NCBI RefSeq assembly: GCF_004664715.2
Contig: NC_051072.1
Location: forward strand, 930,001 to 994,000
Direction of reading: 5' to 3'
Length of the DNA stretch: 64,000 nucleotides
Origin: Peromyscus leucopus
Taxonomy: Eukaryota > Chordata > Mammalia > Rodentia > Cricetidae
The translations under genes and the position numbers were made by a program. Each line of letters begins with the position of its first letter. The stretch's first letter is position 1. The notes below the pieces were generated by a model that searched no databases, was not told the DNA's origin, and saw only the letters and a program-made list of their open reading frames with translations. Of the stretch, positions 1-34,739 are shown one piece after another.

Positions 1-1472
1 TGTAGAAGATCCTGCAGAGAAAGGAAGGTAGAGGCTCTGCATGTGTTCATAGGCTCGCACACACATGTCCGTGCAGTCCTGTTCAGGCACGAAGAACAGA
101 ATCTTGTCTGGGATCATATAGATAGGGTTATTATCTCAGACATGGAAAGACAAGTAGCACATGATCTCAGCTATAGACAGACTCCAGAGAATTTGATGTC
201 ACTGAAGTTGAAGGTAATACGGGTATTTCCAATGGTCTAGTGACGTGAGGAAGAGATGCTCGGGAAGTATTGATCAGTGGGTGCACAATGCAGTTAGGTA
301 GGAGCAGGATGCTTAGGGTACTGTTGCACAGAATCGTGACAGTATACAGTCCTGGAGTATGTATTTCAGAAGCCTGGAAGTCAGGCTTTTGGACATTTTA
401 AATATAAAAGAAATTTTTTGAATAACATATTTAGAATTACTTAAAGACCATGAAAGGATATATCTAGTATTATCTAACAAAGTATATATCTAATAGTATT
501 TAGTCATTAATATGTAAATCTCGTTTTTATAAGTTAACATAAACAGTAAGAATATTACTGCCTTCATAGATCATTTTGAACATTATATACTAAGAAAAAC
601 AGGGGAACTGAAATGTAGAAAATTTACAAATAAGAGAAAAAAATAAAAGGTTGTGTCATGTATGATAACACTAGACCTCTGAAGAGCACTACAACTGGGT
701 CATGAGTTCAAAATCTGCCTTAGGAGCACAGCAGATGCACGAATACCTGAAGGAGAAAGAGAAATAAAAATATTAGAATTACATTTAGTGTATTTAAAAT
801 ATTCAAAATGCTGTTTTTGCTGTTTCAAAATTTTTAAATGTGTAAAATCCTTGCAATTCCATTTTATCCGTGAATTCTTTATTCTGCCCTTGGCTCCTCC
901 ACCCCATGCTCTGTGGTGCGCTTTCCTAGTTTCCCCAGTGAAGTTAGTGCAAACTCCAAATCCTCAGTCCAGAGCCGCATCAGGGTCTCCATCTTCACGG
1001 TGGTTCAGTTTCCAGATAGTATATCCTAGTGAGAACGTATGGAATGTGTGGCATATAATGTAAGCATACTATGCTAAATGCATCTATTTGTGGATGCCTA
1101 CATTTTACCTTTTATATTTCACAGAGTTATATTCATGTAAGTTTACTAGCTCTTAGTCATTCTCTTTTCTTTTAAGTAGGGATAATTCAGTAGATAATAT
1201 GGTCTGTATGTCAAATTGTCTTTTCTATACCTTTTATAGTTTCTCACACAGAGTCTATGATTCATATAAAGTTTAGCTATGCTTACGTTAGTGCATTTCT
1301 CTTGTTTTTTATTTTACAGTAGGTGACTGAATTCAGGATATAAATATAGCTTCATTTTGAAGAATCCAATTAACATTACATATCAATCCCAGAAGCATTT
1401 CTGACTCTTTCACCTTTCAAATTAGAATTGCGACTGCAAGCTTGTTGACTTTGGTGTAATTGTCCTATTTAA

Positions 1473-6323
<4,851 letters not shown>

Positions 6324-6735
6324 TGCAAACACTGTCAAAAAGCCTTCAATAATTGCTTATTGATCCTTCAACATTAAAGAATTCATATGAGAGAGAAATT
6401 TTAGAAATGAAAGGAATAAGGGAAGACCTCTAATAACAGTTCAACCCTTATTCAACATCCAACATTTCTTTCATACCAGAAAAATCTTGTAGTGGTGAAG
6501 AAGATGACTGTGTTGAGCAGTCTATATTTATGCAACATCAAAAATTTACATTTTAGAGAATCCCTATAAAGGCAAGTAATGTGGGAAATCCTCATTAACC
6601 ATGAGTGAATTATAATCAAACTTTATACATGCGTAATGACTTGGGAAGGAACAGTAAAATATATAAAACTGAGAAAAGCTACTGGTAAAAAGCACTGTGT
6701 AAGCAGTGTTGCAAGACTTTAGTCATTAGGTAGAC
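6324..6735 (+). pseudogene. Decayed zinc-finger remnants after the gene 1 stop
   Basis: In the same frame the sequence continues as a finger (CKHCQKAFNNC, then H, stop, RIH), followed by further stop-riddled units near 6405-6480, 6540-6610 and 6664-6735 that still show 'gagaaa', 'tgtgg' and 'ttattcaacatc'. These are ancestral fingers that now lie in the 3'UTR. Confidence 0.85.
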
Positions 6736-7081
6736 CTAAGAGAATATAAGGGAATGATCATAGACAAACTTCATGAATTGTATGTATAGAATTTAACAAA
6801 GCATGAAATATTGCTTTTAATTTCTAGGGGAATTGTTGTGATAGAAAAACTCATTACAGACGTTGGGGTCATGCAGATAACTCAAATCTTTGAGGATATG
6901 AGTATGCTATAAATCCAAATTATAACATAAGCTCAATTTTGAAAAAAATGTAAAGATCACAACTGCTAGATAATTTTATCAGAAGAACATGACTGAATCC
7001 TGAGGCTTGAGAGTCTTTTTTTTTTTTTTCCCAGAGATCATACAATACATTATTGGAATATGAAGTTTAGTGACTTTTGTA

Positions 7082-7087
7082 AATAAA
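7082..7087 (+). promoter_or_regulatory. Candidate polyadenylation signal, gene 1
   Basis: AATAAA sits 0.76 kb after the stop codon, at a place that corresponds to an AATAAA in gene 2 (30920-30925). The 3'UTRs of the two genes are alignable just before it ('gatagaaa', 'ggatatgaatttgct' against 'ggatatgagtatgct'). The site is predicted only. Confidence 0.55.
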
Positions 7088-7159
7088 AATAAGTGGTTCT
7101 TAATGCACTTTTAATGTTGTGTATAGAATTACATTCTGCTACAGACATTAAAACAAAAT

Positions 7160-7556
7160 CTACCTTAGTGAGGTATGATGGCTAATCTTGGCCATCCACT
7201 TGACACATCTAGGAAGAGGGAACCTCAATTAAAGGATTGTCTCTGTCAGATTGGCCTGCGAACATGACTGTTACATTTTCTTGAGTACAGTTGATTTAGG
7301 AGGTCCCAGTCCACTGTGGACAAAACCATCCCGAGGCTATATGGGCCTGGGCTGTATAAGAAAGATGACTGAAAGTGAGATGGGAGTAAGCCACTAAGTA
7401 GCATTCTTCCATGATCTTTGCTCAGGCCCCTGCCTTCAGTTCCTGCCTTGGATTTCTTCCGTGATACAGTCGTATTGTGTAAAATGAAACCCTTTCTTAC
7501 CCAAGTTGCTTTTTGGTCGTGGGGTGTGTCAAAGTAACAGAGAAACAAACTAGAAC
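7160..7556 (+). repeat. Interspersed repeat of the 'ggctaatcttggccatccac' type
   Basis: The sequence matches a common rodent repeat that begins 'gatggctaatcttgg' and ends near 'cttacccaagttgctttttg' and 'gtaacagagaaacaaactag'. Other copies in the window lie at 13095-13475, 38315-38860 and 55885-56300. I recognise the pattern but do not assign the family name. Confidence 0.65.
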
Positions 7557-7916
7557 ATAAGGGATCTAGGTAACATTTTACTTACACACTACTGAGGATT
7601 AGTGGGATTGTCTGTTCCCAATGTTCATGTGCTTCAGGTAATTTGTAGCATATTATCTTTTATGTTATATCATTATTCATCCACCTTTCAATTACTTTCA
7701 TATCATGTGTTTTATAGAAATAAAGTTACACCCTTTTTGACTCTTGTATTTTATATCAAATTCTATCAAAACTTTTACTGTAGACCCTCTTCAGCATAAC
7801 AGTGTGCACACTGCTCGTGGTCATTCATATCAGCGGAACTATGTAACTGTAATATGAACTTTGGCACGAAACTAAGGGAACTTGAGAATAAAGGGATTGC
7901 TCAAATATAGGATGTC

Positions 7917-8268
7917 TTAGTTAGCATTTCTGTTGCTATGAAGAGACACCACAATCACAGTAATCTTAGAAAGGACAACATTTAATTGTGGTGGCTCACT
8001 AACAGTTCAGAGGTTCAGTCCATTATCATGGTACATGGTGGTGTGCAGGCAGACATGGTGCTGCAGAGGTGCAGCATGGTGCTGGAGAGGGAGCTGAGAC
8101 TTCTACATCTTGCAGGCAACAGGAAATGGATGGTCTCACTGGGTGTGGCTTGAGCATATATGAGACCTCAAAGCCTGCCTTCACAGTGACACACTTCCTC
8201 CAACAAGGCTACACCTCTTAACAGTGCCACTCCCTTTGGAGGCCATTTACTTTTAAACCACCACAGAA
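7917..8268 (+). repeat. Interspersed repeat of the 'tgtcttagttagcatttctg' type
   Basis: Typical features are 'ttgctatgaagagacacc', 'cagaggttcagtccattatc', 'gtgacacacttcctccaaca' and 'ggctacacctcttaacagtg'. A shorter fragment of the same kind occurs at 21126-21292. This is a widespread muroid repeat; family name not assigned. Confidence 0.7.
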
Positions 8269-9900
8269 GGTAATTTTGAAATAGTTCTCATTATCAAACA
8301 GTCAACCACATATTCTGAAACACACACATACCCCTGATCTTCACAGAGCTCATTTCTCTGAAATGATTGCTTTTCAGTCTTTTGATGCTAATTCTAGCAT
8401 TATTGTTAGTCTTGCACCACATAATGCATTGTTTATAAAGAATGAAGGTTTATTTTACCAATTATGTGCTTTTAATAGTGTCTAATATTTTTTAATCATT
8501 TTCAGAAATTGCCTTTAAATTATGATACCAGAACAAATATACTAGGTTACACATCCATTTATTATTACATCTCATTTTTTTTAAACTTATTCCTCCTTTT
8601 CATTTTGGTAAGACACATCTTAATATTTGATGCTTATTGAGATACTGTGTTGAGGTGAACACAGGGAAAGCTTCATATAGATTATTGTTAGAAACAACAG
8701 AACAAAATAATCTTCCCTAGCAATAAAAAAAAACTCAGAATAGGATTCTTGCTTTTTTGAAAAAAGAAAACTGAGGAAATGGTGTGAAGAGACTTCAGAA
8801 CAAACACTGAGTTTATGAGACAATGTTCCTTTTCCTAGTTGTCTTATTCTTTGGTGTTCATTTTAACCTGCAGCTGTATGTGCATCACAGCCATTGTCCT
8901 TTATAACCAATACTATGGCTCTCATTTTCTCATCTCCCCACTCAACTTCATCTCATCAGAAATTACTGTTTCTGATGTGTACTTCCAGTTACTCTAATAT
9001 AAGGGTAGTTTTGTTTAGGTAGTCATGGCACCCTTCATTTCAAGGGCTTATTCCTAACTGACTCAAAGTAACTGCAGTTGTGCATGCTGTAGAATATGGT
9101 TTTGGTATATTTGTCAATTATATAATAAATAAAATTAGCAGATCTGGCTTTTCAAACATGTATGATTTTCATGGTAAAGATATTTAGGATCCTTCAGGCT
9201 ACTGTGTTACTGGATTGCAAATTATGAGCTGTCAGTATCCTGTAGTGACATTGAGTGCTTCCCATGTGTATTAGCTATTCATATGTCTCATTTGGAGAAA
9301 TAATTTCTGCGTAATGTCCAGTTTTGAACTGAATTATTTTAGTAATTTTTGCTATGTTGTTTGACAACTCTATCATCTGAATTAACCATTGAGTGACTCA
9401 TTTTGGACAAACATTCACCACTGAATTCTAGAACAGATGGAATGCACATACTCCTACACATTGCACAGATTTTGGCTCTTTCTACCAGGTAATTGTTAGG
9501 GAAAAATTCATTAGTGAAGCCTCTCTGGAAGCCCAAAGTTATAGTTTTTCACTCTCCCCTGGTCTTCATTTCCTGTTTGCAATCTAGAATCCTACACTGC
9601 TGGTATTTTTCTTGGTAGTATGTGAAAGAATACTGCCTTCATAGCAGTCTTTATTAGGGAGTTAGGATCAAAGCATTTACATTCTGTGTTTTCAGTTTCC
9701 ATTGTTTTGTTTGTGAGAGGGGTGCCACATACACCAAACTTGTTTCCGACTTGCTCTGTACCTAAGGATGACCTCAGCCCTCTGATGTCCCTGTCTACAG
9801 TACCCAAATGCTGGGATTCCCAGCATGGAAAACCACACTTGCTTTCTTTGCAAGCACCTTTAGTTCGAATTTCCTATTCGACCATAAACACTTTTCCACA
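8269..9900. other. Intergenic stretch without a recognised gene
   Basis: AT-rich sequence between the genes. ORFs are short and show no recognisable domain. A degenerate B1-like fragment may lie near 9740-9830 ('acccaaatgctgggattcc'). Confidence 0.5.
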
Positions 9901-10324
9901 TATCCATTATCTGTTGGCATTTCATGCTTTAAGAATTGTCTTTACAGAATATTTGTCTATTTTTTTTAAAAAAATCCATGATATGCTCTTTCTTGTGAAT
10001 TCTTTTGTAGTACTCCATCATATCCTGTATATTAAACTTCTGTATGATATCGTTGGCCAAGAATTGTCCCTACTCTTCATCTGTTATTCTCTCTATTGTT
10101 GTTTCCTTTGCTGTGCAGAAGCTTCTTAATTTCACGTGATCCCACTTGTCAATCCCAATGATCATTTCTTATCTTCCTGGAATCTGGTAACCTATCCCCA
10201 TAACTTAGAAATTTAAAATCTTTGATTGTTGATTTTTCTCAGCAGGGTCAGAGATGTGGATCTAATTGTATTCCCCTCTATATGGAATCTAGGCTTCCCA
10301 GCACAAGTTATTAAAAAGGTATTT

Positions 10325-10508
10325 GGGGGCTGGAGAGATGGCTCAGAGGTTAAGAGCACTCAATGGCTGCTCTTCAAGAGGTCCTAAGTTCAATTCCCAG
10401 CAACCACATGGTGGTTCACAACCATGTAGAATGAGATATGATGCCCTCTTCTGGCATGCAGGCATGCATGTAGACAGAACACTACATACATAATAAATAA
10501 ATAAATCT
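10325..10508 (+). repeat. B2 SINE
   Basis: Starts 'ggggctggagagatggctca' (tRNA-type head with A box) and contains 'gttcaattcccagcaaccac' (B box region), 'gatgccctcttctggcatgc' and an 'ataataaataaataaatct' tail. The L1 sequence 'aaggtat' appears on both sides, consistent with target duplication. Confidence 0.93.
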
Positions 10509-10589
10509 CTTTTATGAAGGTATCTTCTTCAGTATATGTTTTTGTTACCTTTGTCTGTAACCATTTGGTTTGTTTTAGATCACACACAA

Positions 10590-10591
<2 letters not shown>

Positions 10592-10671
<80 letters not shown>
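10592..10671. repeat. (CT)n followed by (GT)n microsatellite
   Basis: An uninterrupted CT tract to about 10637 changes directly into a GT tract ending at 10671. Confidence 0.98.
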
Positions 10672-10674
<3 letters not shown>

Positions 10675-10800
10675 AATTTTGTTTGAGACAGGGTTTATCT
10701 ATGTAGCATTGGCTGTTCTCTATAGACCAGGCTGGCCTCACACTCAGAGATTTTGTCCCTCTGTCTCCCAAGTGGAGGGATCAAAAGTGTACCCCTCCAC
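10675..10800 (-). repeat. B1 SINE
   Basis: Antisense B1: 'gtttgagacagggtttatct', 'ctatagaccaggctggcctc', 'ctctgtctcccaagtgg'. It lies inside the L1 fragment. Confidence 0.85.
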
Positions 10801-10999
10801 TGCTCAGCCCTTGATCTTATATTTTATTCCATTGGGGTACATGTCTGTTTCTGTGATATACCTTGCAGTTTTTGTTACTGTGGCTTTTACTTTGTCTAAT
10901 GTAAGTTGAGGTTGGACATTGTGTTACTTCCAACAATGTTCTATTAGAGATTGCTTTAGTTATTCAGAGACCTTTGTGCTTCCTTGTGAATCTTTAAGT

Positions 11000-12400
11000 T
11001 GCTGGATTTTCTATTTCTGTGGTCACTTTCTTTGGAGGTTTTCCATCACTTCTTAACCACTTTCTAAATTTCTCAAGTGATTCTTCCATTGCTCTGTTTA
11101 TCTAGTTTCCTATCTTTGGTGCATTTTAGAGATGTCTAAATAACTACTAGTCATGAAATATTTTTACATTTCTTGACTTAGGGAGTCTTCCATGTTCAAC
11201 TTTGTCATTTGATCTTTTAACCTTTCTGAGAATTTGGTCAGATCTTCCTTCTTCCTTTGTTGAATATTAATGACCTCATTCATGGTTTGGTATCTGGTGA
11301 TTGATTCCGGATTCCTTTGATGATAAGATTCCTCTGATCACTCATATGTTCTTGATGGGTCTTTAACATCTGTGGCCCAAACCCTGGTAGAAATGGGTTG
11401 ATCCCTCCCAAATGGCCATGGCAGCCTGCCTAATCATCATCCATTTCCCCTAGGAAGAGAATGTTCTGGATCAACATCTAGTTCATTTTGTATTCTCAGG
11501 AACATAATTCCGAAGCTGCCTTGTTATTCAGTGTATAATTGCTTCTTCATCCTGAGTTGGGGGTAGTGAGAGAAGTTCGAGACAGATATCCTTGGTTTTC
11601 CGAATACTTACTGAGGAGCAATTTCAGGATCAGGGAAAATACCGGAATTGAACATCCTGGATCAAGCCTAATGTAGAGGGAAATCCTGCCAGACAGATGT
11701 CACTTGTACACTCAGGGTGCATCATCCTCCATCCTTAAAATGAATTCTCTCAGGGCAGGGCATAGCCTGAAAAATCCCTTTAAACAACATGGAATAACTC
11801 TGAGTAGGAGGTAGACTGATCTCAACACTTCTCAACAGATGGCAGATGCCCTGAACAGGGCTTAACCTTGTATCCTGTCAACTTTCCAGTGCTAAACTCC
11901 TATGTGATAGCACCTAGGTAGGGCAGTGTGATAGAACTAATTTCCCAAATTACAACCTTAAATCAGGCTTAGAGCTTCCATTCATCTGGTAAACTCTAGA
12001 GGGTTCTCCTCTGGACTCTACTCAAAAAGGAATTCCCTTTGTTCTTGCTGGATTGCCTCAATTTCCAGGTTCCCCGCTGGGAATGGCCATCCTTATTAAA
12101 AGATTTGATCTCCTGAAATGTGTCTCTGTGCATCTGTATACAGAACCTGGGAAGAATTTTTAATATTTAAAATATTCTGCAGCAAGCAAGCTTTAAATCT
12201 CAACATACAGACTCAAAGTAAGCAGTAACTCTAATAAACATTGCTGTCAAAGGTCCGACTCACATCCAAACATCTCATTTGGAGAACCCGAGATTTTAAT
12301 GCCGCAGCCTGACCCCTGCGGCTGTCCATGTGCAGACATGGGTTGTTCCTCTCCATTCTCTTCGGCAAACAGTCAGACACTAACCCAGGAACTTTGCCAA
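11000..12400. other. Sequence upstream of the gene 2 promoter, no gene seen
   Basis: 1.4 kb of moderately diverged sequence, probably old repeats, but I cannot name a family. No ORF with recognisable content. It ends at the CpG-rich block at 12425. Confidence 0.45.
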
Positions 12401-12441
12401 TTACCTTCCCAGGCTTCCCGAAACTCGCTCACACGGATTTG

Positions 12442-12454
12442 TGGGAAATGTAGT
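12442..12454 (-). promoter_or_regulatory. ZNF143/M4-type motif
   Basis: The minus strand reads ACTACATTTCCCA, an exact match to the M4 promoter motif ACTAYRNNNCCCR that is bound by ZNF143. It lies about 150 bp upstream of the ATG in the CpG-rich block. Confidence 0.65.
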
Positions 12455-12466
12455 CTCGCCCACGGC

Positions 12467-12474
12467 GACGTCAC
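12467..12474 (+). promoter_or_regulatory. CRE-like site
   Basis: 'gacgtcac' differs from a full palindromic CRE by one end base. It lies 13 bp from the ACTACATTTCCCA motif. Confidence 0.5.
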
Positions 12475-12600
12475 AAACAAGGACTCTGGGAAGGGCGCTT
12501 CCGCGTTCCTTCTGCGCCTGTGCGTTCTGCTCTCTGGCCGTCTTCTCCAAAGTTGGGCCAGTGTCGCGGGTCCTCTTGGCGCTCTGGTAGCATCTCTGAC

Positions 12601-30200
<17,600 letters not shown>

Positions 30201-30420
30201 TAATAATAGTTCAACTCTTAGCCTCCCAAACTCACAGTAGTAAGAAAGTAAAATGGAAAAAAAGGTGACAAATAAGTGTTTTATACATATACAAGTGTAA
30301 AAATTCATGCATGAAAGAAACCCTACAAGTTTAAATAGTGTTGCAAGTCTGTTAGTGCTTCTTCTTATCTTGATAGCAGAAGATTTGTACTGGGGAGCCC
30401 TAAAAATATATCAGGGATTT
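30201..30420 (+). pseudogene. Decayed zinc-finger remnants after the gene 2 stop
   Basis: In the +1 frame relative to the CDS, 'tgtggcaaggcctttaataa' (30184-30203) and 'agttcaactctta' continue a 23rd finger. A further remnant at 30308-30400 reads 'gaaagaaaccctacaagttt' and 'tgttgcaagtctgttag'. Both lie in the 3'UTR. Confidence 0.85.
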
Positions 30421-30919
30421 TAATGAATGTTCACTCCTCATCACTGAATTCATGCTTCATGGAAATCTTAGCACTTACTGACTTTGGAATGACCTCTGTC
30501 CAATATGTGTGAGCAAAATAGTTATGCCAGAACAAATGAGGTAAGCATAAAGAGTGTAGTGAAGCTCATACCTCAGATCTTACTGGATATGAGAATTACT
30601 GTACATGGTAAATCCTGTGAATATATAGAATAATATAAAAATAAAGTGAATACTGCTTATAAATTATGGGACATTATTTGATGTGATAGAAATAAATTAT
30701 CACAGATGTCAGAATCATGCACACAGCTCAGTAAGGATATGAATTTGCTAATGAAACCATATTTACTATGTAGCTTCATGTTTGAAAACAGAAATTAGCA
30801 CAACTCTCAACTGTGTTAAAAGAACAAGACTAGTTCCTGATTGATTTCAGTCTAGTTCTTCCCACAGAAAACATACAGTAGGTATAAAATAGAGGTTGTC
30901 TGTGAAGCTTACTTCTTTA

Positions 30920-30925
30920 AATAAA
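30920..30925 (+). promoter_or_regulatory. Candidate polyadenylation signal, gene 2
   Basis: AATAAA 0.72 kb after the stop, at the position corresponding to the gene 1 signal at 7082. Another AATAAA occurs earlier at about 30641 and could also be used. Confidence 0.55.
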
Positions 30926-30999
30926 CAAATTTGAATGGTTTTGTAATATAGTGTCTCTGTTTTTATTGTGTAATATATTCTATCATTGCCAATGAAATA

Positions 31000-33100
31000 C
31001 TCCACTTTACTAAGGGAGGTGGGTGACAGGATTCAGTTCTATATTGCTGAGAATAATTTAAATAACTGGTCACTGTATCCCAGATGCCAATGTCTTTCTA
31101 ATGATTTAGAGGATACTAGACCATATGTTACATATTGGTTCATCCCCTTCTTGTGGTAATTAGGAAAGAAGGAGTTTTTAGAGGATAATTTTGTTCTAGT
31201 TTTCTGAATCTTGATTTATATTACTATTTATCAAATTTTACTATATATAAGTGCCACCCTTTGACCTACAAACCCCCCTTAAAGTTTTGTTGTTTATTAC
31301 ACTGAAATATCCTACTCTTAAAACCAAATAAACTCTAGGAATTAGGAGAATGGAAGCACCATGTGTATGTCCATGCTTTTACATACCTGTCACTGGCCTG
31401 GCTGGTAGGAATAGATATAGTCTGAAAGAAACACTTGTTTTCCTGTCTTTGTCTTTCAAGGTATTGCAACAGTGGTCCTCAAGCAGTTAGAATTTCTCTA
31501 AGATCCTCTGGGAGGAGAAAAGCCCTGGGGCACCCACAGGAGGCACTTACCTTTTTGAGACTTAGTTTGTCTGATAGCTTTGCTGGAAAGACTAACCTTG
31601 CAGGAGAGATGGGCCGTGACTGCACTGGGCAGGGGACCACTTCTTGGCTGGACTGCTTCGTTATGTGTCCCTTTTGTCTTCTGGTTCAGCCCAGCCATTG
31701 CGTTAGGATTCTGAAGATGGACTAGCAAGTTAATGGATCTCTTTTTCCCTTTTGTAATGTGGCTGCATGGAATAAATCTTTGTGGGTTTCTTTTTTTTCC
31801 CTACTTATTTGGCTTATCATTGATGATTGACAGAACCTGGGTAGTTGAGATACAGGCTGTAAGAAGAAAGGGGAGTTATTGAAATAAAAGTTAATTCCTT
31901 GTTTGGAAACTAGATAGTACAGTACCTCAGCACTTTATACAATAAAAGGAGAGTGGCCATTCTCATATGAGGTCCTTGAGGAAGAGGTGATGTCTCTTTA
32001 CTATTGATGGTGATATTAGCTGCAGTTTTTTAAATATGTAAGTGATCATAAAACATTGGAAAATTTTCTTCTCTATATTTTCTGATAGCATTGGTCAAGA
32101 AAGTGTGCTAAACGTCAGTGCCTTTTTTCACTTATTTGCACAGTCATTTGATTTTAACCTTAATTCTATTAATTCCATGAGTTAAATTAACCCTTCATGG
32201 TAGAGAACCCCCATCCTGTTGTGTGATATGTTTGAAAGATTCTTGAGTTTGGTTTACTAGTGTAGTGTTTTCTTAAAGATGCTTGTGCCTGTGTTCATGA
32301 GGGGGTAACTGTTTAAAGTTGTGCCAATCATTTTCATTCATTTAAAAAAGAAATGGCTAAATACAGTTTGAGGTCTATTAAATAAATCAAACATAATGAG
32401 GATGCTGGTAGTTATCTAGGGTATTGCCAAGTTCACTGCTTGGAATGGGCAAAGAACTGAACATCTGGTAAAGAAAGAAGATCCTGCTGTGGACACAGCA
32501 ACAGTAACAGTGCTGTTGCAGGGTAGGGGAGGATCCCAATAAACAGACTCTGGCTTGGGTATTTTGTGGGGACCTTGGGTCCTTCCCTCTCCTGTAGGTC
32601 CTGTTTAGATGCCTACTCTCCTGTGTTCCTACCATTTTTCCTCAGAATGTCTTCTGGGAACAAGAAGTTATCATCTCAGGGAGCTGGCTTTCATTTTCTT
32701 TTACTGCCTACATTCTGCTAACTCTTCTTCAGGTATATTTTTGTCAATATATTCAACTTTGGTTGACATGTTTCAACTTAACCAAATTGGTTTTAAAAAC
32801 CAAGAAGACAACAATGGAGTCATATCCTAAAGAGAGGATCTAATTGAGTCACTATAAAACCACCTGGACTATGGTCCCCGGACTTTTCTCACTCAGATGA
32901 CTGTGTACCTCTCCAGCATCTAAGAACTTGTATTGGGTTGTTTTTAATTACAGGGGCATGGAGTTCCAAAGAGAAGAGTGAAGACACAAGAAAGGAAATA
33001 TGCTAAGAACATCTAAGAGCCAAGGCTTTGCTGCCACTGGAGGACAGGTACCTGCTGAACTTCTAGAAAGCCATTCTACTTAAGCAGGAACGAATGCTCC
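31000..33100. other. Downstream of gene 2, no gene seen
   Basis: AT-rich sequence with short chance ORFs. The block 31435-31780 has an LTR-like end ('ggaataaatctttgtgggtt') but I could not place it in a family. Confidence 0.45.
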
Positions 33101-33169
33101 ACCCATGATCTCCTCAATCCCTGCTACCTTTCTTCCCTCCCTCACCACCATCACCACTACCACTCCCAC

Positions 33170-33171
<2 letters not shown>

Positions 33172-33208
<37 letters not shown>

Positions 33209-33209
33209 A

Positions 33210-33242
<33 letters not shown>
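33172..33242. repeat. (CA)n microsatellite
   Basis: Two CA runs separated by a 'caccac' break. Confidence 0.97.
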
Positions 33243-33245
<3 letters not shown>

Positions 33246-34479
33246 GTGGTCTTGTTTAAATTCTCATGTTGTAAATCAGCAATCTGCATTGTGTCATTGC
33301 TAATTAACACAACAATGCCTAATTATTAGTACCCAGTATAAAAAATTAAATATTAAGGGAAGCTCAAGTTCACAAGTACAGTAAAATTTTATGTTAAATA
33401 TTTATTGAATATTTACATTGCAATTACAGAAATCCATCTAGGGGCATTATAACTATGACCCTTTTTTACTTTATTAAGTACAGTCTGCCTACAATTCAAG
33501 GAAATTACATCTTAAACTGCCTTCCACTGTAGGGTATTATTAGCTACACTGTGGAATGATATAATTGAAGAGCTTTATTCTGCTATACCCAAGATACATA
33601 ATATCATATCAAAGTAAGTAAAATAGAACTTCATTTTAGTAACCACTCTTGTCACCTTTCTGTGGTTCATGTTGCTTTGGACTGGAGTTTGTAAGCAAAC
33701 AGAAGACCACTCCTTTTCTCAAAGCAATCTCTCCCCAAAACCACGTATTTGCATTTATGTACCAAAACTATTGTTAATCCAAACAAGATAGCAACAAATG
33801 GGTTGTATTGACTGTCAATCACTTATACCTAGTTGACCAGTAAAGTGAAATAGCTTTTTGTCCTCTAGTCATTATCTTCCTTCCTTGACCTGCCATTGTC
33901 CCACATGACCTCCACATGTGCACCAGAGAGCATAACTGCACTGACATACACTAATGCACATGCGCACGCGTGCGCGCAACACATGCGCACCACAGACACT
34001 TCAAAAAAGAAAAAAAAATGTGAGCTGAGTGCCCACACTTTGATTAAATAAATATTTTCATCTATATTGTCTTATTCAAAGTGTTTTATTTGTCATTTCC
34101 CTCCATGATGTCTATTAGTGAATTTTTATGGTCCGCTCCCTTTGGGGGAGATTAGTAAAAGCTTTACCCAGAAGACAGCCTATTTGTAGGATGTGTCCTT
34201 AAGAAGGAAATCTGTGCTGCCCAAGCAAGCAATTTTAGGTAAGGAAGCCCCTGGCAAGAGCTCATGACACATCTCTGCATGTACCATTCATTATATTGTT
34301 TGGTATTACTGTCATCAAATGTGAATAAGCCATGCATGACACTTATTTTACAAGGTACTCAGAAAAGGAGATCACACTGTAGCTAGAGTTTTCCTGCTTT
34401 GCCCACAGTTAGGACAAATCTCTGTCACCTGCCAGTCCACACGCTCAACCAACCAAGTAAAACAGAGACTATATGCATA

Positions 34480-34737
34480 CAAACTGTATGCCGTGCAGGT
34501 TCTTGCTAACTGTTCTTATAGCTTAAATTAATCATTTCATAATCTATACCCTGCACGTGCTGGTGCTTACTGCGTCTTCCATGCTGCTGGTCATGCGCGG
34601 CTGCAGTGACTCTCTGCGTCGCCTTCCACTTCCAATTCTCCTCTCTCCCTTCCCCCTTCCTGCTGCCACTTGCCAACCAGTGTTTTATTTATTGACCAAT
34701 CAGAGCATTTGACATACAGACCGTCCACAGCATCACA
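34480..34737 (-). mobile_element. Diverged LTR-like repeat
   Basis: The + strand shows 'cttatagcttaaattaatca', then pyrimidine-rich sequence, 'ttatttattgaccaatcaga' and 'acagcatcaca'. This is the antisense order seen in the copies at 19506 and 23008. Confidence 0.5.
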
Positions 34738-34739
34738 CT

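Larger units (their letters stand above)
9990..11000 (-). mobile_element. L1 ORF2 fragment, interrupted by B2, simple repeat and B1
   Basis: Antisense L1 ORF2 sequence is recognisable at 10085-10320 ('ttgctgtgcagaagcttctt', 'cacttgtcaat', 'cccagcacaagttatt') and again at 10810-10900 ('attttattccattggggtac', 'ccttgcagtttttgttactg'). It is split by a B2 element (10325-10508), a CT/GT microsatellite and a B1. No coding capacity remains. Confidence 0.75.
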
